A stretch of 64,000 nt of DNA from Aquarana catesbeiana (GCF_042186555.1 NC_133326.1:497516063-497580062); one strand, 5' to 3'; positions 44,669-57,369 are shown, counted from the first letter of the stretch. Numbers and translations: made by a program. The notes: generated by a model from the letters alone, not told the origin.

Positions 44669-45863
44669 CATCAGAGGGCTTGGTAGCGTCCTTATTAGTT
44701 GACACCCAAACGATATATATGAAACTTCACTGAGAACAAGTCCTTCTGTCAAATGGGGATATTGTCTTCATCAAATACTTTCACAAGCCAGGCAATAATG
44801 GTGTACAAAAAGGTTCCCAGAGCTCCCTCGGCAGAGAGCTGGTGACTGGCAGTCACCACTCTCTGCTCTGCCCCCTCCTTGCTCACTGGAGCACTGGCCT
44901 GTGGAGGGGGCGGGAGAGGCCAGTTCAGGCTCTCAGCTGAGCTGGGTGCCGGTCTAGGCATGTGGGTGGATCCTGACCATATAGTTGCGATCTTTCCCGA
45001 GCCTGGACCGGCTCTGTGACGTCAACTGACAGTGGGCTTCAGCCGACAGTGGGCTTCAGCCCACTGTCTGCTGAGAGTGGGAGGAGTGTAGACAAACTGC
45101 ACTCCTGTGATCCACAGAAGAAGTACAACCAAAGAATTTTGGTTGTACTTCTCCTTTAACAGAAGTTCTAAGCTTTCTCACTCTCCTGGTGTCATAACCC
45201 CCACCATGGTTCCCTTTCCTGTCCACTTTTTTTTCCCCTATTGGCCTCCCTCTCATTCCTCTTGCGGAACACCTAGCGGTGTCCCCTTTCTCACCCTAAA
45301 ATTATTGAACAAAATGTCACCTGGTATGCACTGACTGCAGGATGTGACTGCAAGGAGGCCTTGGGACATGGTCCCCTATTAGGTGATACCAACTGATTGT
45401 CCCTTTCCCTCCTATACTCGTGTGCCTGCAGACTGATTAACCTTATTGGCGTGTACATATCCCCATTGTCTCCTCCATGCAAGGCCAGTACAAAAGGGTG
45501 GGCAGGAGGGGTGGCTGTCCTGCACACTGTGATATCATGTGAGGTGGGGAAGGCACCACGAGGGAGGAGGGGATTTGTGTTGGGAGGAGGAATTTGAGGG
45601 ACAGCAGATGGTAAGAATTGTCCTAGGAGGGGAAATGTGGGGTATGTGTTAGGTGTGTTGATTCAAGGAGATTTGTGTTGCGAGGGGGGTGGGAGAAGAG
45701 AAGGGTTGATTTTTGGGGGTTTGTGCTAGATATGGTAAAGAGGGGAGGGAATTTGTACTAGGATACAAAGTCTTTTTTTTTGGGTTGTGCTAGATGGGAT
45801 GATTGAGGGGTGTTTGTGCTGGGAGGGGGGGTGGGGGGATATTTGTGCTATATGCCATGTTTT

Positions 45864-46491
45864 TTTTTTTGTTCAATAAGTTTTTATTGAAGATTATTTA
45901 AACATTGTACAGTATTGGTATACATATACAGTGGTAAGGCACATGGACCCCCATATACAAATAAACCACTATCCAGAGAGTGTTGTCTGATTTATAACAT
46001 AACCCACAACAGAGGTCCGATCATTACTTCTAACTTCTTCGTAGTCTTCAACTTAGGGATATCATCCTTCCTAATATTTACAGCTAGGTATACATGGTAC
46101 CTATTCCAACTTAAAATATTTCTCTTACCACCAACTGTATTCAAAAGTTAGTTGACAGTAAAACTGGAGATGAAGAGAAGAGAGAGTAGAGAAAAAAGAA
46201 AAAAGAAGGAAAGGGGGGTGGAGAGTTTCCAGTCTTAGCAGAATTCCTTCGGACAATGCAGGTAAATTCAACTACATACTCTATTGAGACATTATTTCTG
46301 CATACTCTACTGAGAACTTAAACGCGAACCAGCAGGACCATATCTTAGTAGCCAGATCAGATTTATTGCGTAATGTTAGCGTGCTGCTTTCCATGTGATA
46401 GATATGATTAACCTCATTTAGCCATTGACGCATCGTGGGGATAATTTGTAGTTTCCAATATTTTGGTATTAGCATTTTGGCCGTGTTTATG
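45864..46491 (-). mobile_element. 5'-truncated L1 3' end with target duplication
   Basis: Minus-strand C-terminal ORF2 piece (AKMLIPKYWKLQIIPTMRQW, LNEVNHIYHME) near 46400-46495, then AT-rich 3' UTR to about 45864. Flanked by tatgccatgtttt at 45851-45863 and 46492-46504. Confidence 0.82.
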
Positions 46492-47418
46492 TATGCCATG
46501 TTTTACGGTGGGGGTGGTGTGTTCAGGGTGATATGCAATGTTAATTTTCTGCCACACATAGCCTTTTGTTTTTAGGCCAAAAAGTAAAATTTTGTTCTCA
46601 TCTGACCAGAGCACCTTCTTTCACATGTTTGCTGTGTCCCCTACTGGCTTCTTGCAAACTGCAAGTGGCTTATGGCTTTCTTTAAACAATGGCTTTCTTC
46701 TTGCCACTCTTCCATAAAGGCCAGATTTGTACTAATAGTTGTCCTGTGGACAGATTCTCCCACCTGATCTGTGGATCTCTGCAGCTCCTCCAGAGTTACC
46801 ATGGGCCTCTTGGCTGCTTCTCTGATGAATGCTTTCCTTGACCGGCTTGTCACTTTAGGTGGACGGCCATGTCTTGGTAGGTTTGCAGTTGTGCCAAACT
46901 CTTTCCATTTTCAGATGATGGATTGAACAGTGCTCCATGAGATGTTCAAAGCTTGGGATATTTTTTTATAACCTAACCCTGCTTTAAAATTCTCCATAAC
47001 TTTATCCCAGACATGTGTGGTGTGTTCCTTGGCCTTCATGATGCTGTTTGTTCACTAAGGTTCTCTAACAAACCTCTGAGGGCTTCACAGAACAGCTGTA
47101 TTTATATTGAGATTAAATTACACATCGGTAGACTCTATTTACCAATTAGGTGACTTCAGAAGCTAATTGGTTCCACTAGATCTTAGTTGGGGTATCAGAG
47201 TAAAGGGGGCTGAATACAAATGCACACCAAACCTTTCAGATATTTATTTGTAAAAGATGTTGAAAACCATGTATCATTTTCTTTCCACTTCACAATTATG
47301 TGCTACTTTGTGTTGGTCTATCACATAAAATCCCAATAAAATACATTTAAGTTTTTTAGTTATAACATGACCAAATGTGGAAAATTTCAAGGGGTATGAA
47401 TACTTTTTCAAGGCACTG
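46492..47418 (-). pseudogene. Truncated Tc1-like element E (same family as element B)
   Basis: The right terminal repeat (aatactttttcaaggcactg) is present; the left half is missing. Minus-strand fragments SDENKILLFGLKTKGYVW and RSRKAFIREAAKRPMVTLEE in different frames correspond to the start of the catalytic domain and to the DNA-binding linker of element B. Confidence 0.85.
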
Positions 47419-47760
47419 TATATAATTGTTTGGGCTTTTAAGTAATTTTCTACAAAAAATTGCAGATTTCAACATGTATGTAAAAAATTAAAAAAAAAAA
47501 TTGCCCCTGAGATGGTAAAAAAGCAATGGTATAGCTACACTGCTTTAAAAGGGCACGTTTATGATGCGCAGTGATGTACTTTACAAATATGGTCTGCGCT
47601 GCCCTGGCCATGGAACTCTAAGGGCCCATTTACCTTTGTGCAATGTGCTATGTCAGACATCAACGTGAGTTGCATTAGGAAAGACCAGTGAAATAAATGG
47701 ACTTTCAATACACCAAGTTGTCCCAAAATGTTTATCGCAAAGCACAGCAACAACGCACTT

Positions 47761-48131
47761 CCATACCTCCCAACATTTTGAGATGGGAATGAGGGACGCC
47801 TACCAGCAAACATATGTAGGCATGAGACACGCCCCCTGCCACACCCCCTTAAAGGAGAATTAACCCAAGAAAAAGGTTAATTAAATCCACAAGGGCTTTT
47901 TCTTTTACCACTCCTATTCCTTTATATTGGCTTTTAAAATTTACAAATGCAGCAATTTAGAAATTGGATGAAAAAGGTTTAGCACTGGGAAACACTTTTT
48001 GAAAGATAAAAAGTGCATTTTATACAACTATATAGATCAGACCAAAATGAGGGACAAATGAGGGGGGAAAGAGGGACATTGCTCCAAATCAGGGACAGTC
48101 CCTCAAAATCGGGGACAGTTGGGAGCTATGG
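47761..48131. mobile_element. MITE family with CATACCTCCCAAC ends, copy 2
   Basis: Ends CCATACCTCCCAAC and (reverse complement) CCATAGCTCCCAAC; short direct flanks gcactt (47755-47760, 48132-48137). Interior agrees with 20079-20451 inverted. Confidence 0.75.
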
Positions 48132-48501
48132 GCACTTTGTTTCGGGTGCTATTAAAAATGAATAGCACTGCAACGTGTCAATGTATGTAACATGCATTGC
48201 TGCAATGCATAGATGTAAATAGGCCCTATAGATGGTGGAGAATAACACAACTGCATAAAAAGTCACATGGCCAGCTCTCTTCCAATCACAGAACTCTCTC
48301 TGCTTCATTAAACAGAGGCTCCATTGGCTACACACCACGGCCACATTTTTATTACTCAGATGGGCATGACAGCAGATAGCAATCTCTGCCCCCAATTATA
48401 AATGACCCTTAAGAATAAAGTTTTGGCTGGATAAACACTTTTATTTTTTTGACCCCAAAATCCTGTGTGTCCCTAATTCCAGCCTGAACTATAATTATTA
48501 C

Positions 48502-48559
48502 CTGTAATTATACACAGATTCATCTTCTAAACCTCCTTACTGGGAGTCGCTTGAATATC
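48502..48559 (-). CDS. PDGFRB: PDGFRB exon 2: 5'UTR end, start codon and first signal-peptide residues
   Basis: The acceptor is a pyrimidine-rich stretch ending in CACAG before 48559, and the donor G|GTAATA is at 48502/48501. The ATG is at 48523-48521, preceded in frame by a TAG six bases upstream, so this start is firm for the reading frame. The exon codes MNLCIIT plus one base (phase 1) and joins exon 3 to give MNLCIITGLLIFTW, a short hydrophobic signal peptide. It lacks the usual basic n-region and is shorter than the mammalian one. Mammalian exon 2 has the same role. The assignment rests on the splice phase and on the absence of any other start upstream of the Ig1 exon. Confidence 0.8.
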
Positions 48560-49347
48560 CTGTGAAGACAAACATGTAGTTCTATTAGTAACGCTGTATA
48601 TAAAGTTACAGTAAATTGAGGATTTGTAATATTTAAAAGAAAAGCCCACTAATAAAGATTAGGCTGAATTTACAAAGCTAATTTAAATAAAGTGACATTT
48701 ATTTCCAACTAACTCCAATGAGTTTTTTAAATTTACAGTTACAGAGCAAAAATAAAGATCCATTACCTTGTGTTAAAGCAGAACCCCAGGAGAAAGTAAA
48801 AATACTCTCTTACAGTGAGTCTGTGCCCGTACTAAATACTCACTAAATACTAATTATGTCTGGAGGAAATGGAACAGCAGTTTTCCTTGAACGATCCTCT
48901 GCTCCCGCTGGCTCCTCTGTGCTGCTAGCATGGTCCCAGCAGCCTCTTCTCCCCTGCACTCCAGTGGTCGGATGTCTTCTAATGTCCTCAAGACCAATGC
49001 AGGGCCCATAGCCCTGCCCTAAACATGAACATAGAGAGAGACAGTCCACTGCTGGAGCATGGGGAAGCACCGTCTACCAGGGAGCACAGGATTGGGTAAA
49101 TAAAAGTGCTTTTACTTTCCCCTAGACATAAACAAGAAAGCACTGCAAGGGAGGAATTTTGCTTTTACCGGAGTTGGCTTTTCCTCTTTGTAGATTTTGC
49201 CCATTGTGTATAATGAATCCATTCTGTACTCTGCTGTTTTAGGCTCCATTCACATTTTGCAATTTGAAATTCGCAATTCTGTCTGAGATTCCAAACGCAT
49301 GGCAGTTACTGCACACTGCGCAACGCATGTTTGGGTGCCATTACCCA
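48560..49347. other. Region upstream of PDGFRB exon 2
   Basis: No coding sequence recognised. Noncoding exon 1 of PDGFRB must lie to the right of 48559 but shows no signal I can rely on. 49241-49290 resembles 44310-44345 (ggctccattcacattttgca, gaaattcgca), a small dispersed repeat. Confidence 0.5.
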
Positions 49348-49795
49348 TTAACCACTGCAATACCAGCACTTTCACCCCCTTCCAGGCCAATTTTTAGCTT
49401 TCTGCGCTGTCGCACTTTGAATGACAATTGCGTGGTCATGCAATACTGTACCCATATGACATTTTTATCATGTTTTTTTTTTTTTTTTTTTTTACAACAG
49501 ATAGAGCTTTCTTTTGGTGGTATTTAATCAGTACTGGGTTTTTTACTTTTTGCTACACAAACGAAAAAAGGCCTAAAATGTTGAAAAAAAAAAGTTTTTC
49601 ATAGTTTCACATTTTACAAGTTTAAGACTGGAAAACACTTTTTGATAGATAAAAAGTGCATAGATAAAAAGTGCATTTTATTATCAACTCTAAAGATCAG
49701 ACCAAAATGAGGGACAAATGAGGAGGAATGAGGGACAGAGGGACACTGCTCCAAATCAGGGACAGTCCCTCGAAATCAGGGACAGTTTGGAGCTA
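49348..49795. mobile_element. Partial TTAA repeat followed by MITE fragment
   Basis: TTAA at 49348 then CCACTGCAATACCAGC, the head of the 14565/17171 family read from its other end, with tttggtggtatttaa. From 49620 it passes into a fragment of the CATAGCTCCCAAC MITE (gagggacaaatgagg, caaatcagggacag). Confidence 0.65.
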
Positions 49796-51117
49796 TGGTA
49801 CCTGTAATAAATAAATAAAGTGAGATACTTGTTACTAGTAACAATGGACATAGCAGGACATATAGAAATGATGAATGCCCTTGTGAGAACACAGCAATAA
49901 TAACCTTAGAGTTGATTTAACCCTTCCCCACCCTATCCAAACCTAAACGTTGGGAGTTTGTTTTCATTTTTAGCTTCATTTTAAAGTGAAACTTTAGACA
50001 TTTTGGTTATTTTTATCATAAATTATTTTTTTTTTAATTTAGAAGTTGATAAACGGACATTTTTATTTTTATTATATCTATCTTTTATTTTTAAATTTTT
50101 TTTTTGTATTTGCACATTGTGCTGCCCCGCTCAGCCTGTTGCACTAGGTACTGGTCCACCACTGCCATTTTTGTCAAAACAGTCCCGGTAACAGGGTTTG
50201 CTGGTTGTGTTCAGTGAATATTATCAGGTCCTCACCATAAAACAGTACTCTGTTTTTTATTCCGAGTTCTTACAGTTATTGATTATATTTTATAACGCTT
50301 GGTTTTGTCTATTCAATAGCTGCCTGCTCATTAATACTAGAATACAAAACAGTAGTGAAATATTTGCTACGTCTTGTGAAATGGAGTGAACTCATTTTGT
50401 AACAATATAGACATATAGATATATAGACATATAGCCCCTCACTTCCCCTCATCCCTCCGTTCTTTTTTGTCCCTGGACTTATAAGGTTCTGTTTTTTCTG
50501 CATCATTTTTTTTTTTTACTGTAGATCTTTATAGATTTGCTCAGTATGTATCTTCCTCTTAGACCTTGTGCAGGGCACATTCCTTTTGTGAATGTTTCAT
50601 GTAACACAATGGCCTGTTTTAATGTCTTTACCTTTCAGTTCTTTCCACACTAAAAAATGTTTCTGCACATAATAATCCCTTTGGTTCATTTCACAGATAT
50701 TTGAGCAGCAAGAGCAAATACAGAAGAGAAAAGAATATTAAACAGTTACAGAAAGGGAAAAACACATGGTACTTGGTAACTAAAGGCCCTGACTCTGTAT
50801 TACAGTAGATAATACAAGAATTCGTTCTAGAATAACAGCTAGACTGTTTATTCCGCACAGCTGGGAGGACTCTGCTTATAAACAATCTATTGTCTCTCAA
50901 ACATTACTAATGATAGCAATACTACTATGGGGGCTTCATTAAGAAAACCAGGCGTTGAAACATTGGTCTCACGCATTGGCAGGATCCCCAGTCGTCGTCC
51001 TAGTTGCCAATGAACTCCCTATTAAAGGAAACAAATGGATGATGCAGAAAATATTACACATTTGGAGATGTTTCCATCAGTTTCTGTAGCAATCCTTGAT
51101 GAGCATAAAAAAAAATA

Positions 51118-51610
51118 AATGCAGCGCTACCTATGTGGAATATTATACTGGTGTTATTTGGTTAAAAATGATGGTGACACCCACCATTGATGAATCTCCA
51201 CTTCAACCTATTTAGTTGTATTTTAAGCAATAAAAAGCATATGGAAAAAAATGGAAAAACTATTAGGAATGATGGTGGCACCCTCCTAGGAGAGATGCTT
51301 ACAGCAATATGACTGCCAATGTGACTACAACCCAAACATACAGTAAGTGTTGTAGTCACGTAGGTTACAGTTGGCATCTCTCTTAGGATGGTGCCATCAT
51401 CATTTCTAATAGTTTTTTTTATCACAGCATTTATTGTGGTTATGATGTGTTACACTTCCTTTTTTTTCATATACTATTTATTGTTTTGTATACAACTAAA
51501 TACTGTAGATTAAAGTGGGGGATTCATCATACTGTAGGCGGGTGACTGTGTCACCATCATTTTTAATCAAATAACACCAGTATAATATTCCACATAGGTA
51601 GCACTGCATT
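51118..51610. mobile_element. Fold-back MITE, about 490 bp
   Basis: Arms from the tips inward: ATGCAGCGCTACCTATGTGG at left and ccacataggtagcactgcat at right, pairing over most of the length (aatattatactggtgttatt / aataacaccagtataatatt). The centre is near 51360. A and T runs at both borders; duplication unclear. Confidence 0.85.
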
Positions 51611-51714
51611 TTTTTTAATTGTTATTATTTGCTGAAGGTGTGGGAACACGTCAATGTTGCCTGCTACCCTTTAATTTATATCAATTTTGAGTCCAATACT
51701 GTGATATCCTAGAT

Positions 51715-52003
51715 AAGCCTTTCTCAACCTTTTCAACACAGAGGAACCCATGAAAAAACATTCTCTCACGAAACCCCTGCTAAAAAAATTACTAGATCTA
51801 CAACTCTTGATACATTAGTGTGATGGTTAGTGGGAAGAATGCTCCTTACACTTGTGAATATTGGGAAGAATTCCCCTCTTATAGATAGCTAAAAAGATCA
51901 ATGGTGTCAGTGGGAACTTATCTGAGGGGCAGAAATTGCTCCTTGGCTCAAGGAACCTCTAGCAACCTCTGAAGGAACCCTGGTTGAGAAACCCTGTCCA
52001 CAG
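51715..52003. mobile_element. Degenerate hAT-like MITE
   Basis: Left agcctttctcaaccttttcaac, right ggttgagaaaccctg; interior gaggaacccatgaaa / aaggaaccctgg. No clear duplication. Confidence 0.6.
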
Positions 52004-52604
52004 TACAGCATATTATTGTAAGTGTTAGTAGGTGTAAGGACCTTTAATTTTAAAAAACGTAAAAGCTACCTAATAAAATTTTGGAAGCTAAAAAAAGGTG
52101 AACCAGTAGTAAAGAAGTTCAACTTTAAAGTGTGGGTCAGGGAAAAAATCAAAATAAAATCACATATTGTAAATACATGCACAATTCAAAGTGTTTTTCC
52201 CTTTAAATACAGAAAAATACCTGTTGATACAACAGAAAAGTGATTTACTTCTTAGTCCTGTTGCAGGCGGACATCCAGGGGCATAGATAAGGGGAGGATA
52301 TGGGGGCCCAATCCTCCCCAGAATTTCTATAGTGTTGGGCCAGGCATTCAGGGCACATGCCCCGCATCTCTTGCCAAGTACTCCAGATCCTAATGCTGTG
52401 GACAATAATCTGTTGCCTGTGTCTGCCGGACATGTTGCTTTTGGACAGTCATATACAGTATTTTCCATGTATCCATGATGATTGTGCCATAAGCAGCCCA
52501 TCAAGGTGATCCTCCTCAGCACTGCCACCCCAACAGTTTTCTGTCAGCAGTAGCAGCTAAAAGCACATGCATGTGTGTATACAATGTGTAAATGGGTACA
52601 GTAT

Positions 52605-52855
52605 ATGTGTGTGTTACCCACTACTGACCCCTGAACTATGCACATACATCTGACCTCTGCAGTATGTACATTACATTTAACTGATTTCTGCCCTAAGTAC
52701 ATTACGTTCACCTGACTGCACTTTGTACAATACATACACCTGACTCCTGTACTCTATGCATTACATATTTGTGACCCCTGCACTATTTACATTGCATATT
52801 CCTGACACCTGCACTCTGTACAAATACATATTTGTGATATGTGCTCTCTGTACGA
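52605..52855. repeat. Diverged tandem repeat, unit about 37-40 bp
   Basis: About six units on ctgacccctgcactatgtac-attacata. Confidence 0.75.
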
Positions 52856-53021
52856 AGACATAAGTCTTAAATTTCCACTACAGTTTGCCCAATTTTTCCA
52901 CCCCCACGATTCTCTGCAGCCCCAGGTGCCTCTAAATTCTAACATTTCAGAGACCTGACCTACCCTCCCAGAAAAAAATCCACATCCCTGCTGAAAATGC
53001 ACAGTGCTTCTGATATGATCA

Positions 53022-53455
53022 AGAAAAGCCACATCCTCTCTGTTGCAGACCCTAAAGTGACACTCTCATTTAAGTCCTAACTCCTCTGTTTTTAAGAGCT
53101 ATGTCCACTGACGAATTTCCAGCAACTGGCAGACGTCCAAGAGTGTCAGAGGGCTATTCCCCCACTGCATTCTTTGGTTCCTTCCACTGGTCCCTACATT
53201 AATACACAATACAGTAGTTATTTAGGTGCTGTCAGATGGAATCCTACCAGACATCCAACAGAATCACAAGTGTGTTAGATGCTGACTATTCTTCAGCAGT
53301 TTTAGGCCTTAACAAGCTCTCTTTTCATCTTGCAACAACAAATCTACATTAAAACCAATGTATAGTATCAGTACCTTAGCATACCTTCCCCACCCCTGTC
53401 CACTCTGATCTCCAAGGCTCCTTCCTCCATTGTTCCGCCACCAAAACACCTAGTG
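53022..53455 (+). repeat. Locally duplicated block, copy 1
   Basis: Runs from aaaagccacatcctctctgt to gccaccaaaacacctagt and is nearly identical to 55385-55833 in the same orientation. No coding frame crosses it. Confidence 0.9.
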
Positions 53456-54693
53456 TTATTACAATTCAGGATAAAATATAACCAATAAACTCATTTACAA
53501 ACTTGATTAAAGCGTTTTTAAAAACCTAAATAAAAAAAAAAAAACACTGACAGGCAGGTTTCTATGAAAACCCTGATCATTTCTTCTGCCATAAATGCTT
53601 CCTCCTGTCTGTCAGCGGTACTTTACTGCGCCCACTTTATGCAGCATTAATGTGACTCCCGTGCACATGCACTGGAGTCACGTCATCATAACTTGGTCAT
53701 TCAATCGGCCGAACGCAGTAAACCCAGATGGAAGACTGAGTGAAGATGGAGGCGACTCTGCACTGATAGCACAGTGCTGGAGGTCTTTCTTTGACAGGTA
53801 AGTCTGCCATAATGTACTAGTATGCAATACATACTAGCACATTATGGCATAAAGCTACAGGGGGTCCAGATAAAAAAAACAAAAAAACAAGTTTACTACT
53901 GATTTAATCTACATGCCTGCCTTACAATATGAAACGCAAAAGAATGTTGTACCAAGGCTGTGATTTCCAATTATGCTGAATAAATTGATTGAGTGCTGTG
54001 GGCAGTCATAACTTAGAAAAATAGATTAAATTAAAATCATCATTACTAGATGTAGTTGTCTTCTGCTGGCATGTCCTCCTCTATAAGTGATTGTGCTGTC
54101 ATGGCCTTTAAGGGAATAGGCACAATTATGATTCTGCGGAAGAAAGCAGTATGTAGAGGAATGGGGATAAGCTGGCTGTCTTACGAACACTGTGGCTGCA
54201 AGCAATAGCTAGCAATGAAAAATAATTATCTGAGCAGGTTTTCGGAATTGAATGATTATCATTGTAATTCAGTTAATTAAATTCTTCGTTGAAGGACTAT
54301 TTAAGCCTTATCCTAAAAAAAAAAAAAATTATGTAGAGGAATTGACCCTGAATTACCAAAGGAGATCACTTAATAATAATTCATTTTCACTTTGCGAAGT
54401 TAATTATCTTAATGAATGAAATTAAATGAAACAAAGTGAAATTTCACTTTGCAAAAGAATACCCAATCACATGCAAGGGAAAAAAAAACTGTACTTTTGA
54501 TTGTACCTGATTGGATGAATGAGATGACGTTGTGCTGGTTTTAGTCATCCAATTCTGTACAAGCAAAAAAAAATCTTTTACCCTTCCCTGATGATTGGGT
54601 GTTCTTTACAAAGTGCATTTTCATCTATATGTAAAAATTGAATTTACAAAGTCAAAATTCACTTTGGAAGTGAACATGCTGCTCTATTCCATA

Positions 54694-55128
54694 AAGAGGA
54701 GTTCAGTCCCCCCCAGCAAAAAATTTAAAGTCAGCCGCTACACATACTGTAGCGGCTGACTTTTAATATTAGGACACTTACCTGTCCTGGAACCCAGTGA
54801 TTTCGGCACGCCATCCGATGTTTCCATCGGCTCTCGGTGCTGCCACTGCCATTCGTAGTAAGGGAAACCAGCTGTGAAGCTGAATTCACAGCCGGATCCC
54901 TACTGTGCATGCATGAAGCACACTGTGCTGTTTGAATGGCCTGGCGGCGGGGGAAGGAGGAGGAGGGCTGAACTTCTGACTGAACTTCCTGAGATCTCTC
55001 GGAAGTGGGGATGGGTACCTGTCAAAAACAAGTACCCCCCCCCCCCCCCCCGAAAGGTGGCAAATGTGGCACAGGAGGAGGGGAGGAAGCAAATAAGTGG
55101 AGCTTCCACTCTTGGGTGGAACTGCGCT
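54694..55128. mobile_element. TTAA-associated element, family C copy 2 (inverted)
   Basis: Shares gcggctgactttt, ggacacttacctgtcctgg and a gtggaactgcgct end with 42480-42924 read backwards; TTAA follows at 55129-55132. The left border TTAA is mutated (cataaag). Confidence 0.7.
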
Positions 55129-55384
55129 TTAAGTAAATCAACCCCAATATGTATAACGTTTATTCCTTTCTTATCTAAAAGTGAACTGATTTTGGCACAT
55201 TGTATTTTGCCATTAATTTATCATTTTTGCTGTCAGTGAAATGGCACAGGTGGAATTTGCTCACCACCAGCTCAACTCAAGCTAAACTTTTTTAGTTTCA
55301 GGAAAGAGTGGGGAACAGTTAGAACTTCTATCAGTGATTTTGACAAGGCTTTCCTCATATGCCCTCCAAGTTTGCTCATCTTAT

Positions 55385-55833
55385 CAAAAAAAGCCACATC
55401 CTCTCTGTCGCAGACACAAAGTGATACTCTCATTCAAGTCCTAACTCCTTTGTTTTTAAGAGCTATGTCCACTGAAGAATTTCCAGCAACTGGCAGACGT
55501 CCAAGAGTGTCAGAGGGCTGGTCCCCCGCTGCATTCTTTGGTTCCTTCCACTGGCCCCTACGTCAATACACAATACAGTAGTTATTTAGGTGCCGTCAGA
55601 TGGAACCCTACCACAGAGTGGTGGACCAGACATCCAACAGAATCACAAGTGTGTTAGATGCTGAATATTCTTCAGCAGTTTTAGGCCTTAACAAGCTCTC
55701 TTTTCATCTTGCAACAACAAATCTACATTAAAACCAATGTATAGTACCAGTACCTTAACATACCTTCCCCACTCCTGTCCACCCTGATCTTCAAGGTTCC
55801 TTCCTCCATTGTGCCGTCACCAAAACACCTAGT
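55385..55833 (+). repeat. Locally duplicated block, copy 2
   Basis: Second copy of 53022-53455. Main difference is an extra cacagagtggtggac near 55612. Confidence 0.9.
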
Positions 55834-56079
55834 ATTGGCACCTAGAGACAGTGACATCACTCTATCACTCTAATGTTACCCAGTGCGGCCAAGGGTTAAT
55901 GGAGAGGTGATCATCAGTGGGGTGTGTGTACACAGACACTGTCACTTTGCTCTGAACGGCCAACAGAGCATATTTCCATATTTGCAGTCAAATTGGAGAA
56001 AACCCCACTATATGTTTGTTATTTGTTCCCATTCACACAGAATGCCCAAAAATGTTTTAAACATTTTTTTTGTACCTTT

Positions 56080-56430
56080 TAGATGTATTTATTACAGGAA
56101 CTTACAGTATACAGCACCGTCAATTTATGCAGCATTTCACATATGCAATATATTGTACATTCACATCAGTCCTTGTCCTCAAATAGTTTACAATCTAAGG
56201 TCCCTAACTCACATTCATACATACACATACTAAGGCCAATTTAGATAGGATCCAATTACCCTACCAGCATGTCTTTGGAGTGTGGGAGGAAACCGGAGTA
56301 CTCAGAGAAAACCCACACAGGCACAGGGAGAACATGCAAACTTCAGCCAGGTAGTGTTATGGCTCGGATTCGAAACTAGCGACCCTAGTGCTGCCAAGTG
56401 GAAGTGCTAACCACTTAGCCACTGTGTTGC
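56080..56430 (-). mobile_element. SINE/LINE-derived repeat with a widely shared vertebrate core
   Basis: Contains gtgtgggaggaaaccggagt, acccacacaggcacagggag and the ending gctaaccacttagccactgt, a core found in many fish and amphibian retro-repeats. Family and orientation not certain. Confidence 0.6.
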
Positions 56431-56845
56431 CCAGTTTGTAAGAAGAAGGTATCATGGTTCATTCTAAGATTTTCTGGAAATCCTTACAGTGTGTTTGGGG
56501 TCAATTCACTAATATTTACTGCATGCGATAACACAGGCACGTGACTCCTTTGCATAAATTATTGCATGTGGTAAATAAACAAACAAAAAAAACAATAACA
56601 AAAACCAAAAAAAAAGATTATGCGATATTTACCATAAAATTAAGAATGTGCTGGTAAATTCCGTCAAAAAAAACATGTGGTAAGCTCTTAAGTCCAATTC
56701 ACAAACGGAACAGAGACTAAAAAAACACACAATTTTTATCATCAGGATTTTGCTGGCGGTATCACATGTGGTATTTGTCAGAAACAGGGTGGGGGCCCAA
56801 ATTTCTGGTTGTTAGGGAGCGGGCCAGGAAGCCGGCAGCCGTGTC

Positions 56846-57160
56846 CTTAAAGCGGACTTTCAGTCATTTTTTCATCTTTCCATCTATTAAATCTTCTGCC
56901 CTTGTTGTTTTCACTGTTGTTTGGATAGTAAAAGATTTTTTTTTCTGCCAGTAAATACCTTAAAGAGCCCACTTCCTGTTTCTTGTCTGGTCATTAGCCT
57001 AGGCTTATGACATCATGCATAGCTCTATCTCTAACTCTTGTGAGAGTTTGCCAGGAAGGGAGGGTGGATGAGTCATAAGAGGGTCAATGAGAGCTGCAGG
57101 GCTGCAGAGCTGGAGGTGTGCCTTTGTGTGTCTGTGTAAATCCAGGAAGTAAAACAGGCA
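56846..57160. repeat. Dispersed repeat family B, copy 2
   Basis: Matches 10531-10855 over tctttccatctattaaatct, cacttcctgtttcttg and gagagtttgccaggaagg. Begins at a TTAA (cttaaagcggacttt). Confidence 0.75.
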
Positions 57161-57369
57161 GCAGCTTCCGCCGCCCACAGTTAAAATGGTTGCAGCAAGA
57201 CTCAGTGAAGGGAGATTTCTGCAGCATATTTGGCAAGTACAGAATCACAGTATATATAAACTAATATGCAAAGTGGTTGGAGGGAAGCTTCAGAATGGCA
57301 AAGATGTTTTTATTACAAATTATGTGAGCAGACTGCAGTTTCTCTTAACAACGGATGACTTATCAGCTG

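Larger units (their letters stand above)
1..48559 (-). other. PDGFRB: PDGFRB locus, 5' half of the gene (exons 2-12, introns 2-12)
   Basis: Class III receptor tyrosine kinase of the plasma membrane that binds PDGF-B/D dimers and signals in mesenchymal and perivascular cells. Eleven minus-strand exons with GT/AG borders join in continuous phase and give about 588 residues: signal peptide, Ig D1-D5, transmembrane helix, juxtamembrane region. The juxtamembrane reads KVIESVSSDGHEYIYVDP, which is the beta-type sequence; PDGFRA has RVIESISPDG here. Ig2 (TIPCRVT, VTLH, PYD, RGF-like and FED motifs) and the LPFK start of the TM exon also match PDGFRB rather than PDGFRA, KIT or CSF1R. Intron sizes from intron 2 to 11 are about 4.3, 4.2, 2.2, 3.7, 6.0, 7.1, 0.9, 5.8, 2.3 and 8.3 kb; most of this is transposon-derived. 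The kinase exons are off the left edge. In mammals CSF1R follows PDGFRB in the same orientation, so it would also lie to the left. Confidence 0.95.

Noticed and set aside
1945..48559. Assignment of the receptor gene to PDGFRA, KIT or CSF1R
   Set aside because: The Ig exon layout is shared by all, but the juxtamembrane KVIESVSSDGHEYIYVDP, the TM exon start LPFK and the D2 motifs fit PDGFRB clearly better than PDGFRA; KIT and CSF1R differ much more.
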